The notes beneath the pieces were generated by a model. That model saw only the letters and a program-made list of their open reading frames with translations, searched no databases and was not told the origin of the DNA. A DNA stretch of 64,000 nt, from the NCBI RefSeq assembly GCF_023856365.1, contig NC_064534.1, forward strand, positions 10,684,536 to 10,748,535, read 5' to 3'. Within the stretch, counting starts at the first letter, position 1. Each line of letters begins with the position of its first letter. The translations under genes were made by a program, and so were the position numbers. Shown in pieces: positions 12,001 through 18,866 of the stretch. The DNA comes from Brienomyrus brachyistius. Lineage: Eukaryota; Chordata; Actinopteri; Osteoglossiformes; Mormyridae.

Positions 12001-15000
12001 AAGTTCAACCTTGCCGTATGATCTCCGGAAAGCTGGAGAAAGAGCAGGAGAAAAAGCAGGACAAAACAAAGCTTGCGACAAACCTAGTGTATCCCCATTG
12101 TCCCCCGAGTCTGAGATGGAGGGTGTCAGAACACGCTCACGGAAGAGCGATAAATGCCTTTATAGTGATAGCCCTAGTTGTGTGTCTCCATTAACTCTTA
12201 CAGAAAATGAAACAGACCAGTCAAGTTTCTCTTTAGCTAGAATGTCAGATTCATATAAAACTCTACATCAGACAAGTGCAATTCTGGAATATCTGAGCCT
12301 TCCTGGTTTCGTTGAGATGAGTGTAGATGACCCTGTTGATGAAAATAGCACTTCAGCAAGCTCAGAGCAGAGGTCTGGTAATCTTTTGCGAGAGGAACCG
12401 GACGTAGTTCTGAAGCACTGGGAAGTTCATGACTCTGATAGAGAAGTAAGTAAACAATGCACTGTCATTTTAGAGAACAACTTCCTTGAAACTACAGTTC
12501 AAGGTTCAGGCCAGGAGGATAGAAGATTTTCAGTTCTGAAACTTGAGGACTCTACAGTGAAAGAGATGATGCCAGACAAAAGCCCCAGGCAGCTAGCTAG
12601 TTTACAAGAACAAGGTGAGCAGGTTTATTGTGAAAGGTCACAGACACATCTTACAGAAATAAAGTCAACGTTGGAGGTGCAGAAAGCTACCAAATCAGCT
12701 TTGGCGATCACTGCCACGGATGCGGTGTCTAACGCCCCGGATCCACTTACGAAGAGACAGGAACCTGTGCTACCCCAAACCCAGAGATGTGAGACTCAGG
12801 ACTACAGTGCTAATAATGTGGCAGCTAGGAGGTATCCACCCCCAGTACATTTCATGAAGAAGTCATTGAGCATGGGCCCAAGCAGATCGAGCTATACGGC
12901 AAGGGTGCACTGTCCTCAGCTAAAAAAATCCACCAGCTTAGGATCGCAAAGATGGGAACATTCAGAGATCCCTCAGAATTACAGCTACGAAAAACATTAC
13001 CAGGATGAATTCCTGCACCCAGATGTTAAAATCAAGTCTTTAAGCTTGGGACGCAGTTATGCACATTCCTCCTCCTCCAGACAAAGCCAGTTTCACCAAG
13101 AATCTGTCCCATTCCGACCTCAAAGCCGCCCTGACCTCAAGAGCTCTCCTCTGGCAAAGATGTCTCTAACATCTCCATCTCAGCTGGCTGTTGTACCTTT
13201 AGCTAAGGACCCACAGAGTCAGCCATACCCACTAGCCTCCGGCAGAGCACATTACCTCGATCCGCGGCGACAGGCCACCGCCCTTCCCGATGCATCACGT
13301 TGGCCCGTCACTCATCACGATGCCCTGAGGTCTGTGCAGCACAGGACGGCTCTTCATGAATACCCGGCCCACCAGATGCCACCCCGGCCTGCGGTGAGAA
13401 GGGACTATCTGCGACCACCTGACTCAAAACAAGGACTCCACAGAGCCTTCCTGCCCCGGGGCTACAGCTGGCCTTCACCCTACACCGCCCCATTTGCCCA
13501 CCGGGAGTCAGAATGGTACATGGGGAGGGAGGCTGAGTTGGACGTTAGGGAGTGCAGAGATGGGAAAGAGGGGAGGGCCAGCTATGCCAGTCAGAGCAGT
13601 GGGAGGGGCAGCATGGGGCCCTGTTACACCCAAGCCCTGCTCCGTCAGTCCCTGTCCCTCACCCCCACCCTCGCCAGCTCCCCAGAAACAACAGAGGAGA
13701 CTAAGAGGCACAGTTTCATGGCAGACATGCTCAAAAGTAGGCCAACCAAAAGGTGAGGTTCTGCTTTTACAAGCAATACCGTAATAATGCCTGGGGGATT
13801 TACAAGAAGTAATTTTAACCATTGGCAGGGTTCCCCTTGGATATTAGTATAGAAAGTCAATCTGTTTAAGGACAGCTTGCATTTATTTGAAGGGTAATAC
13901 GGAACATTTGTAGGAATGTTTGATTACTTACCTGAATTTAATAAGAATGTCCACAGTAAATGCCTTTATACATCTGCCACAAGGGGAAACACATCGGTAG
14001 ACGAGAGCTATGAATGGGATGAAGTGGATTTCCGAGTGGATTCCAACACCCTAGGGGCAGCAAGCGCCACCCACAGCTATGGGGGGCAGGGAGGGGTCAG
14101 GGGGGAGCGATTGAGAGGTCAACCTCACTCCGCTGTCAGCTTCAGGGAGCTCCAAAGCAAAGGTAAAGTGACGACGCTGTGGTCATAGTCTGCCTGAATG
14201 TTCATTTTGCTGTTGCCACATGGTCTGTACATTTGTCTCTCTCCGGTTGTTTTAATACTGTTCCTGTCTCCCTCCCTTCTTCCCCTCCCCCTTTGTTACC
14301 TGCTTCCATGCCTTCACCCTCCAGACATGCCAGCCTTGCCCCACTTAGACCCTTTTGCCCGGCCTGGCCCGCCTATGCCTCCCCCTCCACGGGGCCCGTA
14401 TGGCCACTCTCTCACTGAGGCCCGCTTCAATGCCCTTCGCCTGGAATACCAGGAGTACCGCCGCGCTCAGGAGTCTTCCTTCTCGCACGGCCCTCACCTG
14501 ATCCCTGACCCTGACTCCGACCCTGACTCGAACACAGCGTTGCTCTGACATTTGCCACATTCCATCTGTCTGCCCTCCCCTTTTCCTCCCTTCCTCTCCG
14601 CTCTGTCACCAGCTGCTCACTTGTCCTCCTAGTGTAGCAGGAATAGCTTCCCAGTGCAGGTTTCTCCTATCCAACTGGCCTATGTCAGTTGTACATCCAT
14701 TGGGCTGTTGGTTAGTTCTTTCACCTCAGCTTGTTCACTCCCTTCTCACTATATGTGCTCTTATTTTACTTCAAAGCCTCAAGTGACTTACATTCTCCTA
14801 ATAACACTGTGTCAGACCAAAAATATCTTCAATGAAAGGAGCAGACTCACACATAATGCAAGATGTTCTTTTTGCAGTACTTGTTCTGCTAATTGTGTGT
14901 CAGAACCCGTCAGGGAAAGGCCAGATTTTGAATTGTCTGTATACAGGCTCAGTCTGAATAAGCCCAGATTTTTTTATGTCTTATAACGGGTAACATGACA

Positions 15001-17640
15001 TTGAATTCATAGTTTTCCGAGACTTCAGGTGGTCCTGTGTTTAATAATGGTTGTCTTAAAGGTTTAAGCTAGACCAAACATCCTCTTCACCATTGATTGT
15101 GAAGACAAACTGACACACTTCCTGATTGGTTCTCTTGAGGCCCACAGCAAGCCTGGAGTCTGAGAGACCGGTCTTCCCTGGTTTTTTTAAGCAAGATCAT
15201 TTTACTTAAAGGTTCTGTTCTTTCGCCTCTGCTGTCAATGAACTTTGAGTCAGAAGATATGGGGGATGCGAAAACTAAAACGCAGGATGGACTTCTAGCA
15301 CTGCTTAAATGGTATTTTTTGACAGCAATACAAAGGGAAGTTCTGTATATTCTGCAGAAAATGAAGTCAACTGAGGTTCTAGTAGCATTTTTGGGATAAA
15401 GCTAAAGGAAACACCAAACAGGTCAATGGAAAACTTTTACAAAAAATATAGGAAGTGTTCATGGACAGTGAAAAACTGGAAGACCTCCTCTCCAAATGGA
15501 ACATGAAGAATATGACTTTACATTGGTATCTCCACTGTGGTCTCTGTGTGGTATTTTCAGTCCAAGCTGCACAGTCTTTGATAATACTGCCCACTCTTCA
15601 CTGCATTTTCCAGTCATTGTGCCTGGATGGTTGGTAACAACCATTTACAGGAGAGCTTTAAATGAGTAAAAAGCCATAACGGGGTCTAGTCATTTGTTCG
15701 TAAAAAATGGTTTGTGTAGTACGTGTTCTCACCTATTGTCTCTTTTCGCTTCTTATTTTGAAAATCTAAAATCTCACTCATCTGGTATATTCAGTATAAT
15801 TGATGGCACTGACTCAATCTCATGGACCTGCCCTGTGCACAAAATCTTCACAACATCATCTTCACGACATTATCTTCATAACATCATCTCCACAACATCA
15901 TCTCCACATCATCTCCACAACATCATCTCCACTACTCATTGTTCAATTGTCCTATTCACAGATCAGCAATATTTTTAAGTACAGTTTTTACTGTACTTAA
16001 AGTAGAGGTATTTCATAGTACGGAGACCCAGCAGATTATTTTAAAGAGTGTTTTAACTTCTCCTTCCCACTGATAAGTGCTAAAGAAGGCAGGACACTAG
16101 CCTGGAACAAGCAGAGTAGGTGGTCTCTGTTTTTGTGTTATGTCTCTAGATTGGCATTTCCTTAAATGGTATTTAAAACAGTTAAGAGGTGTAAGAGATC
16201 AGTGATGCAGAAGCTTTAAATGACATGCATTTTTATAGTAACAGTTTATTTGTTTACTCAAGTAAGCAGCTGTGGGCTTACCCTGCCCTCTATCTGTGAG
16301 TACCTGTCAGTGCATTCCAGTGAATATATTTTCAGTGTAACCTTACCCATAGTAGGTCATAGGTGATCAGTATTGAATCAGCTACATGGATGTCATTGTT
16401 ACAGTTATCTATGGAGTTTCTAACAGCAAGTGTATTTTGACAGAGTACAGTACAGTTTGATGGTTTACAGTTACAGTGATGTGAACCCTTTTACTTTGGG
16501 TCTGTCCTCTTTTAAGATTCGTCCTCAAACTCATTGTCCCCTTATTTACATAGAAAAAGCATCAAGTCAAATGTTTATTTACAGGGCTTTTGAGCTCTCG
16601 TTAGCCGAGCTAAGAATCTTCACGAGGTATCGCGCAATCCCTAAAGCAGAATACACAGATACGTCCAGTGGTTTGTCTGTTATTTATGAAATGCATTTAT
16701 CATTTTAAATCAAAGCTCACACCCTTACCTGTGAATTTCTTCATTGGCCTCTACGGTTTCATTGTTGTACATAACACAAATTTACAGTGAATGAAATCAG
16801 ATCCTGTCCATCTTAATTTAGGATGTTCGTATTTAATGCAAGGTCGTGCCTTTTGGGAAACATTGTTTATGATGATATAAAACATGAATGGCAATATAGG
16901 TTGTCAAAAACAACATTTGTTATAAACTTCAATTAGTATGCATTGATCTGAAATTATGGTCTAGAGTTCCAATTCTCCAATGATACATACGTAAATAAAA
17001 GACAAATAATTGTCACACCATGTTTTGTACAACAATAGTATATTGTTATTGTAATCTTTCATTGACTGTTAAATCTTATCACAGTGTCACATCTTTTAAT
17101 CATCATCATTATCATCAAGAAGAACATTGTTATATATTTATTAGCGTATTTGCTGCAAAGGTTTCAATATGCAAACAAAGGTGATGTAAATGTGCACTCA
17201 TTTTTGTCAAGCACTGTGAATGTTTTTACTGCAGTGTTGGTGAACTGTACCTCTTTGCTGGTGAACAGTCGTCTCTCTCACGTTGAATTTCATGTTTTGT
17301 ATATGTATATTTTTAAATTATATTTTGTTGTCCACTTATTTTGCAGATAATCATTTGAAAATATGGTCTTTTTCTGTACTGGAATGATTTGCAAAGTAGG
17401 ATTTTGTATTAATTGTTTTTAAAGAAAACATTTTAAAATAAAAAAAATGTAATTCTGATATTTAAAATGTACATTTTGTATTGTATTTAGAATATCTGCA
17501 TTTTTACATTTTTTTAAATGATTTTTCAGGTTTTGTACAAAACAAAGGTGAATATTTTGTTTTTATTTGTTTCTGTCGATGTCATGTTGTACATAGTGTC
17601 CTTGTTCGTTTGTAAAAGATAATAAATTCATACATTTACT
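1..17640 (+). CDS. igsf9: igsf9 (protein turtle homolog A), 3' half of the gene
   Basis: This is a neuronal Ig-superfamily adhesion protein of the turtle/Dasm1 type, with Ig and FnIII domains outside the cell, one membrane segment and a long cytoplasmic tail. Coding exons seen: 1-73 (5' part outside the window), 8490-8574, 8831-9001, 9689-9725, 10381-13752, 13984-14162 and 14325-14548. All junctions are GT-AG and the phases agree. The family was recognised from the FnIII end (QWGILNEAISG..EILVQGLLK, then YELRL and NVST), the membrane exon (MLAGVVGGVCFL followed by an Arg-rich stop-transfer), SPDSV, SRGPDGRFIV, LEYLSLPGFVEM, SQSSGRGS and NTSVDESYEWD. These fit IGSF9 better than IGSF9B. The upstream Ig and FnIII exons lie outside the window. 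The tail encoded here is about 1,250 residues, much longer than I recall for the mammalian protein. Confidence 0.88.
317..375. mobile_element. hAT-type MITE, one end only
   Basis: The sequence cagtgttgcccaacccagt.. with ggggaccc..cagtccac resembles the terminal repeat of the MITE at 27871-28034 and the copy at 62115. Only one terminus is recognisable, in the igsf9 intron just upstream of the BEL element. Confidence 0.5.
408..1060 (-). repeat. BEL/Pao 3' LTR
   Basis: 653 bp, bounded by TG and CA, same length as its partner at 7265-7917, with the target duplication ctacc immediately outside. It adjoins the polypurine tract at 1061-1070, which fixes it as the 3' LTR in element orientation. Confidence 0.93.
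1113..5051 (-). CDS. BEL/Pao pol ORF (RT, RNase H, integrase)
   Basis: An open frame of 1,312 codons. The first about 90 are an out-of-frame reading of gag; real similarity starts at WWHWDSIGAACEPRCGGC, about residue 92. Reverse transcriptase follows, with the YVDD active site at 360-363, then RNase H. The integrase has a zinc-binding region (HEVNHEG..CVSC) and acidic residues at about D984, D1049 and E1104. A C-terminal DUF5641-like domain (VGDVVWLAD..G.YRLARV) ends it. No internal stop, so most enzymes look intact. Confidence 0.9.
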   Translation of the reverse strand: MREDLHLKESKSSETLFCGKAHWGKQWAEPILTYLKKWRWQHMSQEPISLAPCEPLLSDIRRSQFQQPNQAGNCRKMRCPNLHLPVTVGSLWWHWDSIGAACEPRCGGCRCGNCSPGGRDMTLAEERELEIIKGGLTYKEKDAHTPTPHWDAKYPWTECPTSLPENKRAVQACFLRMEKQLSKEPEWKVAYATQIHEMVERGVAMKLTSEVMEKWTGPVWYVSHLVAPNPHSVTTPVRIVWNSSQKYKGVSMNDLLLKGPDVLNPIRAILLRFREGVHAALGDVKKMYNSVWLEEREMHLHRFLWRDSPEKEICEYAITRVNIGDKPAGCIAQLAMRETANLPKFTHLVDERRVIEEDSYVDDLLTSHNDLHRLDNITANVEEILKAGGFFLKPWVRSGQSGRKGAEADVLSQEQRKTLILPNQMREGDNKALGIGYQVDEDKLYMLTAVNFSKRKKKMRVGKDLLEEEVRTETPNPLTRRALLSQVAALYDPIGLVAPVKQKGAILVRKAFQEGGGGKLTQETWDQPLSEGLREEAIQLFEEYVQLGRVKFHRSLTPSDWKGKPWGITFSDGSDKTYGAVMYLRWETTQGIEVRLVEAKAKLTPLDQKGDAVKAEICGAVFAARIRKYVEKHARLKIERWFHLLDSQTILGAIQRDNYGYQTFFANRVGEIQKAGPVQDWWWIRGDLNIADIITRGGTPDDLKESSTWQNGPEFLMWPVEEWPIHSAGEVAAQARESVNKLQTKAFSAVLTRAQPKMSQQDEDPLTTQESPCQEGKSTLPRMRPTGWVRHLVNITRFSSLTKLKRVIAWIRRAAEQWLKRISNPKRPKWDATTPKLAGLTSKELEDACDDLLLAAQVGVTFPETTLSRLAVYKDVNTGLLLCGGRIQMFNEEKTAVPVLPFEAWVSTLLARESHEVNHEGVAATLLRMRKTAWVIKGRRIAKKMVDSCVSCRKNRAKQCQQIMAHLPPERTGLAAPFEFTTLDLFGPYEVKDEVKKRTRLKVWGIVFCCMASRAIHTDVVSDQSSEGFLLAYQRFTSLRGHPRKLWSDPGTNFVGAKPALEKLYKFFDQLDRSQFEDLSAKHGTEWSWKIHPSDSPHRNGAAEAAVRIVKRALSNLGGDGVFTWGEFQTFLFMAANLANERPIDARTQSREDCVEYITPNSLLLGRANPKGDPGDFQFDGYPYKRLKSIQTEVSKFWKKWSQLAGPNLFVRNKWHTKERNVAVGDVVWLADQNALRGQYRLARVVSVNTDNKGIVRDVLVRTFPSYPVPIRKAAGKEPAAGSNRVKQKIPATTLHRDVRRLVILIPIEEQE
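4663..7182 (-). CDS. BEL/Pao gag and protease ORF
   Basis: An 839-residue ORF starting at an ATG at 7182, the first good start after the leader. Residues 1-215 are charged and helical. Residues about 225-410 match the Pao-type gag region (DUF1759-like: LPVFQGSKREFHRWRKDWES.., then SKLPDFIKRDWLMFL). A Cys/His cluster at 439-513 is zinc-knuckle-like. The aspartic protease begins at IGTLIDLASDTNYIT, with the catalytic Asp about 606. The homologous frame leaves this ORF near residue 800; the last 39 residues look out of frame. In this family gag and pol normally form one polyprotein. Confidence 0.88.
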   Translation of the reverse strand: MAEEVLGKTVKLLKQERTIAKSSFTKLANFISRGANTMLRAELKEEFGKLSDRFRSVLDSNEDYRIGLEADVKAADNEAELDKQQETDIKTTIKDAEIKMEEVRDIVQTNMWGRYGKNELRTSILEAEEAIDEADRVQVRSDNLEGYEVHLTLLEEKINAAISAMSEWERWIPESSKDELAGRLKELRATHNRLQLRKAEFAISRRLADQGTSGKPVQPPPPVVKIKPTTLPVFQGSKREFHRWRKDWESLQRQGEPTGSPEVLKIQLLESVSETIAKELRLSTYTTAADMFRVLDNRYGNKSTITVEILEELENMPPVKGNQPRKVIDLIQSVEKALADLTELGNVGAMKNPLVIKSIESKLPDFIKRDWLMFLVNPENNVTADTHFDMLLKFLKNQEEILERLEQLKIVDKIDKPEKRHERKTASTRATKKEVDEGCGVCGDRGHSKKVFFCKKFKALKLSEKKSVLKKLGACSKCLGYHDDDGYCRENFLCRNTDCKTGGTGPDHHYFLCPKTESRRGEGGKGGRDERSKGKFTEEQEKFLSQLSPELAEQCRKAFTNRSSVTLKTAGQSELLKKNGLIELPVIMMLMQVTANAGQKIGTLIDLASDTNYITHKAAERLGLRSEEITLVIHGVGGMTMRVNTRRYLLKVRVKTPKGTERAHQLVCYGLDEIAKVYQTIQPEKLKRFFPDVQLEDLKRPAEVELLISHREGRLAPQRVKVIGDLVLWESPLGKTVGGAHPDLFEEVEVAAYESRTHFARSMRTAAVRYQEITVPTTKPGWQLQEDALSKFTSASNRGFLVVALGQHRSRMRTKVWRMSMWKLLTRRKRHDLSRGEGA
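7265..7917 (-). repeat. BEL/Pao 5' LTR
   Basis: 653-bp partner of 408-1060, adjoining the leader upstream of gag. The second ctacc target copy follows at 7918-7922. No clear 3'-end tRNA primer-binding site was identified just inside it. Confidence 0.93.
7923..8489 (+). other. igsf9 intron remainder after BEL insertion
   Basis: Non-coding intron between the BEL target duplication and the next igsf9 exon. I see no gene, RNA or clear repeat in it. Confidence 0.5.
8490..8574 (+). CDS. igsf9: igsf9 exon, end of FnIII domain
   Basis: It follows the acceptor ctccttcag and encodes DSIYELRLLSLRNEVVGEPS then ESVNVSTVG, the last strands of the membrane-proximal FnIII domain. It ends in phase 1 at g|gtaagg. 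The intron before it is about 8.4 kb because it contains the BEL/Pao insertion. Confidence 0.85.
8831..9001 (+). CDS. igsf9: igsf9 transmembrane exon
   Basis: It follows the acceptor gtccttccag and begins GMEIYPAQTSLLDFIPEP, a short juxtamembrane linker. The membrane helix MLAGVVGGVCFLFVAIILSL follows, then HRREKRRRRRR as a strong positive-inside stop-transfer. It ends in phase 1 at gatg|gtaaag. The arrangement matches the turtle family, where one exon carries the membrane segment. Confidence 0.9.
9002..9688 (+). other. igsf9 intron, nothing recognised
   Basis: Intron between the membrane exon and the 37-nt exon. AT-rich, no repeat or coding signal recognised. Confidence 0.45.
9689..9725 (+). 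CDS. igsf9: igsf9 short cytoplasmic exon
   Basis: This 37-nt exon follows ccttttcag and encodes DLPTALQKSPPPE, with the last codon split (phase 2). The donor is gtaagt. It joins in frame to the large exon at 10381 to give ..SPPPEAGTPTDSPDSVLKM. Confidence 0.75.
9831..9853 (+). repeat. Interstitial TTAGGG repeats
   Basis: Three perfect TTAGGG units followed by c and ttagg, inside the igsf9 intron 9726-10380. This is the vertebrate telomere repeat at an internal site; too short to be more than a repair scar or chance expansion. Confidence 0.75.
10381..13752 (+). CDS. igsf9: igsf9 giant cytoplasmic exon
   Basis: A single 3.37-kb exon, acceptor ctttcacag, donor aaaag|gtgagg, open throughout. 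It encodes about 1,124 residues of mostly low-order, Ser/Pro/Lys/Glu-rich tail. Short islands match the turtle A tail: TDSPDSVLKMKL at the start, SISRGPDGRFIVQP near 10620, LEYLSLPGFVEMSVDDP near 12290, and SYASQSSGRGSMGP near 13585. Between them are acidic and lysine-rich stretches with no domain I recognise. The conserved islands are probably docking motifs for scaffold proteins; that is inference. Confidence 0.88.
13984..14162 (+). CDS. igsf9: igsf9 exon with NTSVDESYEWD motif
   Basis: The acceptor is a weak ccacaag, but the phase is right: AG from the previous exon plus G makes Arg. It encodes GNTSVDESYEWDEVDF, a signature segment of the turtle C-terminus, then a Gly/Ser-rich stretch ending FRELQSK. 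It ends in phase 1 at aaag|gtaaag. Confidence 0.8.
14325..14548 (+). CDS. igsf9: igsf9 last coding exon
   Basis: It follows the acceptor caccctccag and encodes a Pro-rich stretch, then EARFNALRLEYQEYRRAQE (the helical segment seen near the turtle A C-terminus), an Asp/Pro/Ser repeat, and the end SNTALL before TGA. The C-terminus is hydrophobic, as in the family, but the -2 residue is Ala. The human protein, as I recall, has Thr there, so the class-I PDZ ligand may be weakened. Confidence 0.85.
15845..15935 (+). repeat. Short tandem repeat in igsf9 3'UTR
   Basis: About seven imperfect 12-15-nt units of the kind cacaacatcatctc, with c/t changes and one shorter unit. It is part of the presumed igsf9 3'UTR. 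Confidence 0.7.
15974..16001 (+). other. Perfect 12-bp hairpin in igsf9 3'UTR
   Basis: tttaagtacagt, loop tttt, then actgtacttaaa: a perfect 12-bp stem with a 4-nt loop in transcribed sequence. Confidence 0.7.
17621..17626 (+). terminator. igsf9: igsf9 poly(A) signal
   Basis: A canonical AATAAA preceded by a T/G-rich tract, about 3.07 kb past the stop codon. The convergent cplx4 poly(A) signal lies about 0.7 kb further on. Confidence 0.55.
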
Positions 17641-18334
17641 TGACTCTTCTTTAACATTTGACACCTTTTTGTTTCCAAAATAATAATACTAATAAAAATG
17701 AGTGAAACATACGTATGAGAAAATAGAGACAGAATTACCATCTGACTGCTACAACAGTGGGCATGAGTGACTTCGCATTATTGCTGTGTCAAATGCAGTG
17801 TCTAAATTAGCTGACCTATCCAAAGTGACTAGCACAGCTTGCAGTTCTAATAGCAGCAGCTGGAGTTTGAAGCTGCTTAAAACTGTGCTGTAGGCAGTAA
17901 CTCTCCGGATGGATGAATCTCTTCCAGTAAACAAACACCCCCCCCACAATGACTTTGAGGCTCAACACTCAGCCATAAAGTAAATACACTGCAATCAGCA
18001 ATTTTGTTCACATAATTAGTATACCATGGCTTATATGTTTTGCCAAGATTAGAAATTCCTTCACTCTGCCAGACAATTATTTCTAAGAAAATAAAACATT
18101 TGAACGATTTTGCAAAACGTGAACACCTTGAAATAAAAAAGCCTTATTTCTGTACCTGAGAAAGATAGGATAATGTAATTCAGGATTATCTGAGGGTTAA
18201 ACAATACTGTCAATGCAAAGTAGAATTTTTTTTTTATAAACGATCCATTTCTATCTAGAATTTGCACAAAGGATTTTATAGCATATAAAAGAATACCCAA
18301 AGTGAGCTATTAAATGGCAATAAATTTGAACATG
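17641..18334. other. Convergent intergenic gap igsf9 / cplx4
   Basis: About 700 bp between the two opposed poly(A) signals. AT-rich, no gene or repeat recognised. Confidence 0.45.
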
Positions 18335-18340
18335 TTTATT
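18335..18340 (-). terminator. cplx4: Candidate cplx4 poly(A) signal
   Basis: tttatt on the + strand (AATAAA on the - strand), about 300 bp past the cplx4 stop. Other AATAAA-like hexamers lie nearby, so the site used is uncertain. Confidence 0.4.
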
Positions 18341-18638
18341 TATTTTTTTTTAATATAAATGACTAAAAGTACTTTGCTAAATAATTCATGGAAGTCAAAA
18401 TCGGGTTTATGCGTAGCTGATTTTAATAATATTAATGACATATAAATGAAATATAAGGGTCATTTATTTGGACACTACATACAAAACGTCTAACGAGTGT
18501 GAGCTGCAATGAATAGAATAAGATTTTTAAAAGCTTTCAAGTGTTGATTGGAAAAAAGAAAGTTCAAAAGGAATTATGGTTGGAACCTTAAATTGTCAAA
18601 AAAATAATAATGATGAAAATAAGGATCTATGTGCTCTG

Positions 18639-18866
18639 TCACATTATCAGACACTTCTCCTCAGCCTTAGCCTTGATCTCGGTCAGTGTGGCCTGAGCTT
18701 TCTCCTTCAGCTGCTCTAAGTCCATGTTCTGGAGGTTCTGCATCTGGCCCAGGATGGAGTCCTTCTCCTCCTCTTCCTCAGCATCTTCATCCACCATCTT
18801 TAGCAACTCCTCGGGTACATCCACATCGTCACCCGCCATCTGGATCATGTTCTCGTCCTGCTCACT
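18639..18866 (-). CDS. cplx4: cplx4 coding exon 3 with CAAX box
   Basis: It follows the acceptor tgtacccag and starts [20 protein letters not shown]. It ends EEKCLIM and TGA at 18641-18639. CLIM is a farnesylation-type CAAX box (Met at the last position). Confidence 0.93.
   Translation of the reverse strand, partial: SEQDENMIQMAGDDVDVPEELLKMVDEDAEEEEEKDSILGQMQNLQNMDLEQLKEKAQATLTEIKAKAEEKCLIM

Larger units (their letters stand above)
14549..17640 (+). other. igsf9: igsf9 3'UTR, about 3.1 kb
   Basis: No coding signal is seen between the igsf9 stop and the AATAAA at 17621-17626. The stretch is AT-rich. It holds an imperfect ATC/CAA-type tandem repeat at 15845-15935 (units like cacaacatcatctc) and a perfect hairpin at 15974-16001. 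The length is inferred from the first well-placed poly(A) signal; an earlier tttaaaataaaaaa at about 17431 could also be used. Confidence 0.6.
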
